Source of the DNA: Nonomuraea fuscirosea
GTDB lineage: Bacteria > Actinomycetota > Actinomycetes > Streptosporangiales > Streptosporangiaceae
DNA length: 64,000 bases
NCBI RefSeq assembly: GCF_003001935.1
Contig: NZ_PVNG01000013.1
Coordinates: forward strand, 1-64,000
Direction: 5' to 3'
Shown: piece after piece, positions 37,865 through 45,514 of the stretch
How positions within the stretch are numbered: position 1 is the first letter of the stretch
Layout: each line of letters starts with the position of its first letter
Notes under the pieces: generated by a model
Seen by the model: the letters and a program-made list of their open reading frames with translations, nothing else
The model's database searches: none
What the model was told of the DNA's origin: nothing
Translations under genes and position numbers: made by a program

Positions 37865-37902
37865 GTGCGGGACGGCCGGACCTTGGCCGTCCCGGACCGC
37901 AC
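37865..37902 (+). terminator. intercistronic hairpin between glk and eda
   Basis: A perfect 9-bp stem (GGGACGGCC/GGCCGTCCC, seven-base loop) is extended by an outer GTGCG/CGCAC pairing. There is no T-run, so it may be an attenuator or RNA-processing site that sets eda levels rather than a full stop. Confidence 0.5.
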
Positions 37903-37956
37903 GACTTGAACTAGCAGCGGCCCCCGTGGTGGTGGCCGATGAGGAGAGAAGCATCC

Positions 37957-38568
37957 ATGAGCCTGCTCGATCTCGCCCCGGTGATCCCCGTCGTGGTGAT
38001 CGATGACGTGGAGACCGCGGTGCCGCTGGCCCGGGCGCTGGTGGCCGGTGGGCTGCCGGCCATCGAGGTGACCCTGCGCACGCCGGCCGCGCGCGAGGCC
38101 ATCGCCAGGATCGCCGCCGAGGTCCCCGAGGCGACCGTGGGCGCCGGGACGGTCAGGACCGCCGACGACATCTCCGCGTCCGTGGCGGCCGGGGCCAGGT
38201 TCCTCGTGTCTCCGGGGACGACCCCGTCGCTCGTCGAGGCGCTGGAGGCCAGCGGTGTGCCGTTCCTGCCGGGGGCGGTCACCGTGTCCGAGGCGATGGC
38301 GCTGGCCGAGCGCGGGATCAAGGAGCTGAAGTTCTTCCCGGCCGAGGCCGCGGGCGGCGTCACGTACCTGAAGTCGCTCGGCGGGCCGCTGCCCGACGTG
38401 CGCTTCTGCCCGACCGGCGGCATCCGCGTGGAGACCGCCCCCGACTACCTGGCGCTGCCGAACGTGGGCTGCGTCGGCGGGACGTGGCTGACCCCGGCGG
38501 ACGCGCTCGCCTCGGGAGACTGGGCGCGGGTGGAGAAGCTGGCCGCGGAGGCCGCCGCACTCCGCTGA
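37957..38568 (+). CDS. eda: KDPG aldolase (2-dehydro-3-deoxyphosphogluconate aldolase)
   Basis: 203 aa. It cleaves KDPG to pyruvate and glyceraldehyde-3-phosphate. The Schiff-base Lys125 lies in LKFFPAE and the catalytic Glu37 in [11 protein letters not shown] 37957 is preferred to ATG 37939 because GGAGAGA lies between them. It is the last gene of the zwf-edd-glk-eda operon, after an intercistronic hairpin. Confidence 0.95.
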   Translation: MSLLDLAPVIPVVVIDDVETAVPLARALVAGGLPAIEVTLRTPAAREAIARIAAEVPEATVGAGTVRTADDISASVAAGARFLVSPGTTPSLVEALEASGVPFLPGAVTVSEAMALAERGIKELKFFPAEAAGGVTYLKSLGGPLPDVRFCPTGGIRVETAPDYLALPNVGCVGGTWLTPADALASGDWARVEKLAAEAAALR

Positions 38569-38634
38569 CGCGCGCGTACGGCTCCTGCCCCGGGCGTGCG
38601 ACGGGGCCGGTGCCAGAGGGGCCTGCGCCGGGCG

Positions 38635-39543
38635 TCAGCTCCAGATCGACACGTGCACCGTGGGCCGGAAGCGGCTGCGGGGGACGCCGTCGTCCGGGGT
38701 GCGCATGACCTGGGTGGCCGCGGGCGTCGTGAGGAAGTCCATGAACGTGCCCGCCGCCGCCGAGCGCGCCGCCGGTTCGAGGGTGGTGGCGTACCAGTAG
38801 GCGGCCAGCGGGGTCGCCGCGGTCTCGATGGGGACGAGTTCGCCCCTGCGCAGCTGGGAGGCCACCAGGTGGGCGGTGGCGGGCGCGACGCCGGCGCCCT
38901 CGGCCGCCGCCTTCCAGGCCGCCGTCTGGTTGGCGAAGACCCGTACCTGCGCCTCCTTGACCCGTAACAGGCGCAGCAGGCGGCTGGTGTCGCTGGCCGG
39001 GTCGGTGCCTGAGGGGCCGACCAGCCAGTGGTCCCTGCGCCCGTGCGGCGAGCCGACCGCGATGAGGCGGCAGCGCAGAACCGGCCGGCTCACCAGGCCG
39101 TCCCCGGCGAGCTGGGCCCCGAGCGCGACGTCGGCCAGGCGGCTGGACAGCAGCAGCGGGATCTCGGCGGTGGCGGCCACGCCGGTGGTGGCGTCCACCT
39201 GCTTGCGCTGGGTGAACAGGCAGAGCAGCGGGCCCGCCACGTACTCGGCCATTGCCGCGTCCATCACCACGTGCAGGCGGGCGGGACGGCCCGGCTGGAC
39301 GGCGGCGACCGCCTCGGCTCCGAGCGCGACGATCTGCGCGGCGATGCCGAGCAGCCGGCTGCCGCCCTCGGTGAGCACCATCCGGTCGCCCGAGCGGGTC
39401 ACCAGCGGGTCCCCGAGGTGCCTGCGGAGCTGGGCCAGCGACTGGGAGACGGCGGGCTCGCTGACGCCGAGCGCCCGTGCCGCGGCCTTGACGGATCCGA
39501 GTCGGGCGACGAAGACGAACGCGCCGAGCTGGCTGAGGGTCAC
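38635..39543 (-). CDS. LysR-family regulator divergent from coxMSL
   Basis: 302 aa. The winged helix covers residues 1-60 (TLSQLGAFVFVARLGSVKAA, then EPAVSQSLAQLRRHLG); the effector domain follows. It starts GTG 39543, 85 bases from the divergent coxM start, the classic layout for control of that operon. LysR-type regulators near cox genes are known in several aerobic CO oxidisers. The signal is not evident. Confidence 0.92.
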   Translation of the reverse strand: MTLSQLGAFVFVARLGSVKAAARALGVSEPAVSQSLAQLRRHLGDPLVTRSGDRMVLTEGGSRLLGIAAQIVALGAEAVAAVQPGRPARLHVVMDAAMAEYVAGPLLCLFTQRKQVDATTGVAATAEIPLLLSSRLADVALGAQLAGDGLVSRPVLRCRLIAVGSPHGRRDHWLVGPSGTDPASDTSRLLRLLRVKEAQVRVFANQTAAWKAAAEGAGVAPATAHLVASQLRRGELVPIETAATPLAAYWYATTLEPAARSAAAGTFMDFLTTPAATQVMRTPDDGVPRSRFRPTVHVSIWS

Positions 39544-39628
39544 CCACCCTTCATAGTTCGCCGCACCTCATTAAGGAAAGCCTTATTTACCGATTGTCGG
39601 GATAAATCGGTAACAGCAATGTGCAGTC
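39544..39628. promoter_or_regulatory. divergent LysR/cox promoter region
   Basis: 85 bases, A/T-richer than the flanks. GATTGTCGGGATAAATCGG contains an imperfect ATCGG/CCGAT-like dyad (around 39592-39610) that could serve as a LysR site; this is tentative. Confidence 0.3.
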
Positions 39629-40492
39629 ATGCAGGTTCCCGCGACGTTCGAATACGAGAGGGCCGACAGCGTCACGCACGCCCTCGAACTCCTGGAACGC
39701 TACGGCCCCGAGGCGAGGGTCGTGGCGGGCGGGCACAGTCTCATCCCGATGATGAAGCTCCGCCTGGCCCAGCCGGAAGCGCTGATCGACATCAACGGCC
39801 TGGCCGCTGAGCTGGGGCGGATCGCCGTCGAGGGCGGTGAGCTGGCGATCGGGGCGCTGGTGCGGCACGCGGAGTTGCTGGAGAGCGCCACCGCCACCGA
39901 CCTTTTCCCGATATTTCGTGATGCGGAGCGTGTTATTGCCGACCCGATTGTGCGAAATCGGGGGACCGTTGGCGGCTCCCTGTGCCAAGGAGATCCTTCG
40001 GAGGATTTGTCGGCGGTGTTCGCGGCATTACGGGCGACCGCCGTCATTCAAGGACCGGGCGGAACGCGTACGGTGCCGGTCAGGCTGTTCCACGAAGGTC
40101 CTTACGAGACCGCGGTCGGGCCGGGCGAGCTGCTGATCCAGCTGCGCGTGCCGGTCGCGCCGGGGACGGGCAGCGCGTACGAGAAGGTCGAGCGGCGCGT
40201 CGGCGACTGGCCGGTCGCGGCGGCGGGCGCGGTGCTCAGGGTCGAGGACGGCGTGATCGCGCAGGCCGGCATCGGGCTGACGGCGGTCGGCGCCGCGCAC
40301 TTCTGCGCCCCCGAGGCCGAGGAGCACCTCACCGGGCGGCCCCCGGGCGCGGAGGCGTTCGCCGAGGCAGGGCGGATCGCCGCCGAGCACTGCGCGCCCA
40401 GCGCCGACCAGCGCGGGCCCGCCGACTACAAGCGTCATCTGGCCGCCGAGCTGACCCGGCGCGCGCTGGCCACCGCAGCGGGGAGGATCTGA
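39629..40492 (+). CDS. coxM: aerobic CO dehydrogenase medium (FAD) subunit
   Basis: 287 aa. The FAD-binding blocks are AGGHSLIPMMKLR (residues 33-45) and the second site TVGGSLCQGDP (near 112-122), as in CoxM/xanthine dehydrogenase FAD subunits. It passes electrons from the Fe-S subunit to the respiratory chain. Residues about 90-150 are encoded with many A/T-ending codons, including a TTA leucine codon at 40028, unlike the rest of the gene. The small-subunit gene follows one base later. It is part of coxM-coxS-coxL. Confidence 0.94.
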   Translation: MQVPATFEYERADSVTHALELLERYGPEARVVAGGHSLIPMMKLRLAQPEALIDINGLAAELGRIAVEGGELAIGALVRHAELLESATATDLFPIFRDAERVIADPIVRNRGTVGGSLCQGDPSEDLSAVFAALRATAVIQGPGGTRTVPVRLFHEGPYETAVGPGELLIQLRVPVAPGTGSAYEKVERRVGDWPVAAAGAVLRVEDGVIAQAGIGLTAVGAAHFCAPEAEEHLTGRPPGAEAFAEAGRIAAEHCAPSADQRGPADYKRHLAAELTRRALATAAGRI

Positions 40493-40493
40493 C

Positions 40494-40955
40494 ATGCGGA
40501 TCACGGTCACGGTGAACGGGCAGCCGTACACCAGGGACGTCGAGCCGAGGCTGCTGCTCGTGCACTTCCTGCGCGACGAGCTGGACCTGACCGGCACCCA
40601 CTGGGGCTGCGACACCTCCAACTGCGGCGTCTGCACCGTCCAGCTCGACGGCGTGCCGGTCAAGTCGTGCACGGTGCTGGCCGTCATGGCCGACGGGCAC
40701 GAGGTGACCACGGTCGAGGGCCTGGAGCGGGACGGCGAGCTGGACGCGGTGCAGAAGGGGTTCGTGGAGTGCCACGGGCTGCAATGCGGGTTCTGCACGC
40801 CGGGCATGCTGCTGACCGCGCGCTGGCTGCTGGACCGGAACCCGGACCCGGACGAGGGGCAGATCCGCGAGGCGATCTCGGGTCAGCTGTGCCGGTGCAC
40901 GGGCTACGAGAACATCGTGCGGTCGATCCGATGGGCGGCGGAGGCGGGCAGATGA
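40494..40955 (+). CDS. coxS: aerobic CO dehydrogenase small (2Fe-2S) subunit
   Basis: 153 aa. The plant-type [2Fe-2S] cluster is held by Cys39, 44, 47 and 59 and the second cluster by Cys98, 101, 133 and 135 (CGFCTPGM, CRCTGYENI). It moves electrons from the Mo-Cu site to FAD. ATG 40494 follows GGAGGA; its stop overlaps the coxL start by ATGA. Confidence 0.96.
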   Translation: MRITVTVNGQPYTRDVEPRLLLVHFLRDELDLTGTHWGCDTSNCGVCTVQLDGVPVKSCTVLAVMADGHEVTTVEGLERDGELDAVQKGFVECHGLQCGFCTPGMLLTARWLLDRNPDPDEGQIREAISGQLCRCTGYENIVRSIRWAAEAGR

Positions 40956-43300
40956 GCTACGGACCCATGCACCGCAAGGAGGACGCGCGCTTCATCAGGG
41001 GGCGCGGCAACTACACCGACGACGTGCGGCTGCCCGGCATGCTGTACGGCGCCATCCTGCGCAGCCCGCACGCCCACGCCCGCATCGTCTCGGTCGACAC
41101 GAGCGCGGCCGAGGCGCATCCGAAGGTCAGGGCCGTCATCACCGGCCAGACCCTGGCGGGGCTCAACCTGGCCTGGATGCCCACGCTGTCGCAGGACACG
41201 CAGGCCGTGCTGGCCACGGACAAGGTGCGCTTCCAGGGGCAGGAGGTCGCGTTCGTGGTGGCGGAGGACGCCTACTCGGCCCGCGACGCGCTGGAGCTGA
41301 TCGACGTCGAGTACGAGCCCCTCGACGCGGTCATCGACGCCAGGAACGCCCTCGACCCCGGCGCCCCGGTGATCAGGGACGATCTCGAAGGGCGTACCGG
41401 CAACCACATCTTCGACTGGGAGGCCGGCGACCGGGCGCGGACCGACGCGCTCTTCGAGCAGGCGGAGGTGACGGTCGCGCAGGACATGATCTACCCGCGC
41501 GTGCATCCGGCGCCGCTGGAGACGTGCGGCGCGCTGGCCGACTTCGACAAGGTCACCGGCAAGCTCACGGTCTGGTGCCCGACGCAGGCGCCGCACGCGC
41601 ACCGCACGCTGTACGCGATGGTGGCCGGGCTGCCCGAGCACAAGATCCGGGTGATCTCGCCGGACATCGGCGGCGGCTTCGGCGGAAAGGTCGGGATCTA
41701 TCCAGGATATGTCTGCGCGATCGTCGGCTCGATCGTCACCGGCAAGCCGGTCAAGTGGATGGAGGACCGCTCGGAGAACCTCATGAGCACCGCCTTCGCC
41801 CGCGACTACCACATGCGCGGCGAGGTCGCCGCGACGCGCGACGGCCGCATCCAGGCGATCAGGGTGAAGGTGCTGGCCGACCACGGCGCGTTCAACGGCA
41901 CCGCGCAGCCGACCAAGTTCCCGGCCGGCTTCTTCCACGTCTTCTCCGGCTCGTACGACATCGAGGCCGCCCACTGCGAGGTCACCGGCGTCTACACCAA
42001 CAAGGCCCCCGGCGGCGTCGCCTACGCCTGCTCCTTCCGCGTCACCGAGGCCGTCTACCTGGTCGAGCGCATGGTGGACGTGCTGGCGGCCGAGCTCGGC
42101 CTGGACCCGGCCGAGCTGCGCATGCGCAACCTGCTCAAGCCGGAGCAGTTCCCCTACACCTCGCCCACCGGCTGGGAGTACGACTCCGGCGACTACCCCA
42201 AGGCGCTGCGCCTGGCCATGGACATGGCGGGCTACGACAAGCTCCGCGCCGAGCAGGCCGACAAGCGGGCCAGGGGCGAGCTGATGGGCATCGGCGTCAG
42301 CTTCTTCACCGAGGCCGTCGGGGCGGGCCCGCGCAAGCACATGGACATCCTCGGCCTCGGCATGGCCGACGGCGCCGAGCTGCGCGTGCACCCGACGGGC
42401 AAGGCGGTGCTGCGGGTGTCGTGCCAGTCGCAGGGCCAGGGGCACGAGACCACGTTCGCCCAGATCGTCGGACAGGAGCTGGGCATCCCGGCCGACGACG
42501 TGGAGGTCGTGCACGGCGACACCGACCAGACGCCGTTCGGCCTCGGCACCTACGGCTCGCGCTCCACCCCCGTCTCCGGCGCCGCCGCGGCCCTGGTGTC
42601 GCGGAAGGTGCGCGACCGCGCCAAGATCGTCGCGGCGGCCATGCTGGAGGCCTCACCCGACGACCTGGAGTGGGCCGACGGGAAGTGGTCGGTGGTGGGC
42701 GACCCGTCCGCCGGCCGGTCGATGGCCGAGATCGCGCTGGCCGCGCACTCCAACCTGGAGCTTCCCGACGGCGTCGAGGGCCACCTGGACGCCGTCACCG
42801 TCTACAACCCGCCCAACCTGACCTATCCGTTCGGGGCCTACATCTGCGTCGTGGACGTCGACCCCGGCACCGGGCAGGTGAAGGTGCGCAGGTTCGTCGC
42901 GGTGGACGACTGCGGGGTGCGGATCAACCCGATGATCGTCGAGGGGCAGATCCACGGCGGGCTGGCCGACGGCGTGGGCATGGCGCTCATGCAGGTGATG
43001 GCGTTCGACGAGGACGGCAACCACCTGGGCGCCTCGTTCATGGACTACCTGCTGCCGACCGCGATGGAGTGCCCGTCGTGGGAGCTGGGCGCGACCGTGA
43101 CGCCCTCGCCGACGCATCCGATCGGGGCCAAGGGCGTCGGGGAGTCGGCCACGGTGGGGTCGCCGGCGGCCGTGGTCAACGCCGTGGTGGACGCGCTGGG
43201 GCCGTACGGGGTGCGGCACGCGGACATGCCGCTCACTCCGGCGAACGTGTGGCGGGTCGTCAACGGCGATCCCTTCCGTACGGACCTGGCGATCCCGTGA
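40952..43300 (+). CDS. coxL: aerobic CO dehydrogenase large (Mo-Cu) subunit, form I
   Basis: 782 aa. It oxidises CO to CO2 at a Mo-Cu site with molybdopterin cytosine dinucleotide. The active-site loop AYACSFR (residues 357-363, copper ligand Cys360) is the diagnostic AYXCSFR of form I, the true CO dehydrogenases; form II enzymes carry AYRGAGR. Other family blocks are GGGFGGK near 240-246 and the C-terminal IGAKGVGESATVG with the catalytic Glu. No coxD/coxE/coxG accessory genes were found in the window. Confidence 0.96.
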   Translation: MSYGPMHRKEDARFIRGRGNYTDDVRLPGMLYGAILRSPHAHARIVSVDTSAAEAHPKVRAVITGQTLAGLNLAWMPTLSQDTQAVLATDKVRFQGQEVAFVVAEDAYSARDALELIDVEYEPLDAVIDARNALDPGAPVIRDDLEGRTGNHIFDWEAGDRARTDALFEQAEVTVAQDMIYPRVHPAPLETCGALADFDKVTGKLTVWCPTQAPHAHRTLYAMVAGLPEHKIRVISPDIGGGFGGKVGIYPGYVCAIVGSIVTGKPVKWMEDRSENLMSTAFARDYHMRGEVAATRDGRIQAIRVKVLADHGAFNGTAQPTKFPAGFFHVFSGSYDIEAAHCEVTGVYTNKAPGGVAYACSFRVTEAVYLVERMVDVLAAELGLDPAELRMRNLLKPEQFPYTSPTGWEYDSGDYPKALRLAMDMAGYDKLRAEQADKRARGELMGIGVSFFTEAVGAGPRKHMDILGLGMADGAELRVHPTGKAVLRVSCQSQGQGHETTFAQIVGQELGIPADDVEVVHGDTDQTPFGLGTYGSRSTPVSGAAAALVSRKVRDRAKIVAAAMLEASPDDLEWADGKWSVVGDPSAGRSMAEIALAAHSNLELPDGVEGHLDAVTVYNPPNLTYPFGAYICVVDVDPGTGQVKVRRFVAVDDCGVRINPMIVEGQIHGGLADGVGMALMQVMAFDEDGNHLGASFMDYLLPTAMECPSWELGATVTPSPTHPIGAKGVGESATVGSPAAVVNAVVDALGPYGVRHADMPLTPANVWRVVNGDPFRTDLAIP

Positions 43301-43343
43301 GCGGGCGGGGCCGCGCACGCGGCGGCGCGGCGGAGGAGAGGTC

Positions 43344-44273
43344 GTGACCGAGTTCCTGGGCATGCCGGCGCCCCGCCCATCCGGGCGGGCGCCGGGCCCG
43401 CACGCCGCTCATCCCCCGGGTCTGGACGCCGCACATCCTCCGGGCCCGGATTCCGCTCATCCCCCGGGCCCGGATTCCGCTCGCTTCCCTGGTCCCGAGG
43501 CCGTCCGGTCCCGGGATCTGGAGGCCAGGGTGGCCTCGTTGCGGTCGTCGCGGGTGCCGTACGTGCTGGCCACGGTCGTGCGCGCGCGGCGGCCCACCAG
43601 CGCGAAGGCGGGAGACCGCGCGCTGGTGCTGTCCGACGGGACCATCGAGGGGTTCGTCGGCGGGATCTGCGCCACCGACACCGTCCGCGCCCAGGGCCTG
43701 CGGCTGCTGCGCACCGGCGACTCCACGCTGCTGCGCATCACGCCGGAGGCCGAGGCGCCGCATGAGGAGGAGGGCCTGGTCGCGGTGGGCCAGCCGTGCC
43801 TGTCCGGCGGCACGCTGGAGATCTTCCTGGAGGCCGTGCTGCCGCCCGTACTGGTGCGGGTGCACGGCGACGGGCCCATCGCGCGGGCTCTCGTCACGGT
43901 CGGCGCGGCGCTCGGCTACACCGTCGAGTCCGCCGCGGGCCCGACCGCCACCGGCACCGCCGCCCCGCCTGTCGCCGCGGACACCGCCGTCATGCCCATC
44001 GCCGCGGACACCGCCGCCCTGCCCATCGCCGCGGACACCGCTGCCGTGCTGGTCGCCTCGCACGGCGTGGGCGAGGAGCCGGTGCTGCGCGAGGCGCTGG
44101 AGCGGGGCGTGCCGTACGTCGGGCTGATCGCCAGCCGCAAGCGCGGCGCGGCGGTGCTGGCGCGGGTGGAGGGAGGAGAGCGGGTGCACGTTCCGGCGGG
44201 TCTGGACATCGGGGCCAGAACACCCGGCGAGGTGGCGGTCTCCGTGTACGCGGAGGTCATCGCACTTCGCTGA
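43344..44273 (+). CDS. XdhC/CoxI-like molybdenum cofactor maturation protein with repeat insertions
   Basis: 309 aa. XdhC-type proteins bind and sulfurylate or insert Mo cofactor for xanthine/CO dehydrogenases. The family core is seen in VPYVLATVVRARRPTSAKAGDRALV, shown here as the region at residues 70-95, with GQPCLSGG and the Rossmann end VGLIASRKR. Two repeat expansions interrupt it: a four-copy 8-residue AHPPGPDS-type repeat near the N terminus and a three-copy 9-residue PIAADTAAL repeat near residues 209-235. GTG 43344 follows AGGAGAGG, 43 bases after coxL. Confidence 0.88.
   Translation: MTEFLGMPAPRPSGRAPGPHAAHPPGLDAAHPPGPDSAHPPGPDSARFPGPEAVRSRDLEARVASLRSSRVPYVLATVVRARRPTSAKAGDRALVLSDGTIEGFVGGICATDTVRAQGLRLLRTGDSTLLRITPEAEAPHEEEGLVAVGQPCLSGGTLEIFLEAVLPPVLVRVHGDGPIARALVTVGAALGYTVESAAGPTATGTAAPPVAADTAVMPIAADTAALPIAADTAAVLVASHGVGEEPVLREALERGVPYVGLIASRKRGAAVLARVEGGERVHVPAGLDIGARTPGEVAVSVYAEVIALR
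43404..43499 (+). repeat. 24-bp in-frame minisatellite, four copies
   Basis: Units at 43404, 43428, 43452 and 43476 encode AAHPPGLD, AAHPPGPD, SAHPPGPD and SARFPGPE near the start of the XdhC-like gene. Confidence 0.9.
43968..44048 (+). repeat. 27-bp in-frame minisatellite, three copies
   Basis: Units at 43968, 43995 and 44022 encode PVAADTAVM, PIAADTAAL and PIAADTAAV inside the XdhC-like gene. Confidence 0.9.
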
Positions 44274-44372
44274 GCGGTGGTATCAGCGCGTGACGGTCCG
44301 GGTACGTCATGCAAGGTGCAACGCAGCCCCGGGAAGCTCCCTGCCGCTCCTCGGCGAGCGAAAGGGATGTCC

Positions 44373-45173
44373 ATGCCGACGGAATCGGCCGGTCAAGCAC
44401 TGACGGACGAGCGCCCCGCCCCGGACCAGGGCCGGTCCCAGCCGGGCAGCCTGGAGCGGGGCATCGACCTCCTCATCGCGCTCAGCGCGGCCTCGCGCCC
44501 TGTCACGCTGTCGCAGCTGTGCCGGAGCACCGGCCTGCCCAAGTCGACGGCGCACCGCATCCTGGGCGTGCTGTGCTCGCGGGAGCTGGCGCGGCGGGTG
44601 GGCAGCGCGTACCTGCCGGGCGACCTGCTGGAGTCGATGACCGGCATCACGCGCGCCCGCGTCCCCGGCACCCGCACGATCGTGCTCCCCTACCTGCTCC
44701 ACCTGTACGAGACCACCAGGCAGACGGTCAACCTGGCCGTCCCCTGGGGTCTGGAGGCCCGCTACGTCGAGCGGCTCTACGGTCACGACCGGGTGCGCTC
44801 GCGCTCCGACGACTCCGACCGGGCGCCGCTGCACTGCACCGCGACCGGCAAGGCGCTGCTGGCCTACGACCCGCGGCTGCGCAGGGAGGTGCTGGCGCGC
44901 GGCTCGTTCGAACGGATGACCCGCCGCACGATCACCACCCTGGCCGGCCTCGAACGCGAGCTGGCCCAGGTCCGCAGGCACGGCGTCGCCTACAGCCAGG
45001 AGGAGTTCACCGAGGGCGTGGCCTGCGTGGCCGCGCCGGTCTTCGGTCCCTGCGGGCGGATCCGGATGGCGGTGGGGGTGGCGGCGCCGGCCCACGCGGC
45101 GCCGCTGGCCAAGCTGAGCATCTCCGTCCGCGGCGCGGCCCAGGCCATCTCCGCCGCCTTCCTCGGCGGCTGA
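44373..45173 (+). CDS. IclR-family transcriptional regulator
   Basis: 266 aa. The N-terminal winged helix (about 25-90, LSQLCRSTGLPKSTAHRILG) precedes the IclR effector domain with HCTATGKALLAY and GVACVAAPVFGP. ATG 44373 is chosen because AAAGGG lies six bases upstream; ATG 44367 is also in frame. It is downstream of the cox/XdhC genes in the same direction, with 99 bases between, and may respond to a metabolite of that pathway; this is not shown. Confidence 0.92.
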   Translation: MPTESAGQALTDERPAPDQGRSQPGSLERGIDLLIALSAASRPVTLSQLCRSTGLPKSTAHRILGVLCSRELARRVGSAYLPGDLLESMTGITRARVPGTRTIVLPYLLHLYETTRQTVNLAVPWGLEARYVERLYGHDRVRSRSDDSDRAPLHCTATGKALLAYDPRLRREVLARGSFERMTRRTITTLAGLERELAQVRRHGVAYSQEEFTEGVACVAAPVFGPCGRIRMAVGVAAPAHAAPLAKLSISVRGAAQAISAAFLGG

Positions 45174-45506
45174 CCTCGTCCCGAAGAGCCGGCTTCGGGG
45201 GTGGCCCCGTTCCGATCAGCCGGCTCCCCCTGCCCTTCTCGGCGGCTGACCCCGTTCCGACGAGCTGTCTGCGCCGCCGTCCTCGGCGGGAGAAGCCGTT
45301 CCGGTGACCGGAACGGCGGCAGATCTTGAGGCCGGAAGTGTTCCACTGGCCGAAACCCTCGATTGCGGACGCGGGCCCGGGACGATCACATCTGCATATG
45401 AACGTCCCCGCCGTTCCGGCCACCGAGGAGGCGTCCGCGACCCGCCGGGTCAGGACCCGGAGAGCCCCGGGCTCGCGGGCGCCGGCCGGATCGCGGGAGG
45501 TCACCC
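45174..45506. other. 333-base interval with repeats and an inverted repeat
   Basis: No confident gene. The first part holds degenerate copies of a segment like TCGGCGGCTGACC..CGTTCCGA taken from the end of the IclR gene. A perfect 10-bp inverted repeat sits at 45295. A short possible reading frame starts at 45398. Confidence 0.5.
45295..45317. terminator. inverted repeat, possible IclR terminator or operator
   Basis: GCCGTTCCGG-TGA-CCGGAACGGC, a perfect 10-bp dyad with a three-base centre; no T-run follows, so an operator is also possible. Confidence 0.4.
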
Positions 45507-45514
45507 GTGCCTAG
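45398..45514 (+). CDS. possible 38-aa peptide upstream of the P450-like gene
   Basis: A 38-codon frame starting MNVPAVPATEEASATRR and ending with a stop that overlaps the P450-like GTG start by eight bases. It is basic and Ala-rich, has no clear ribosome site and no recognised family. It could be a leader peptide coupled to the P450-like gene or a chance frame. Confidence 0.25.
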   Translation: MNVPAVPATEEASATRRVRTRRAPGSRAPAGSREVTRA

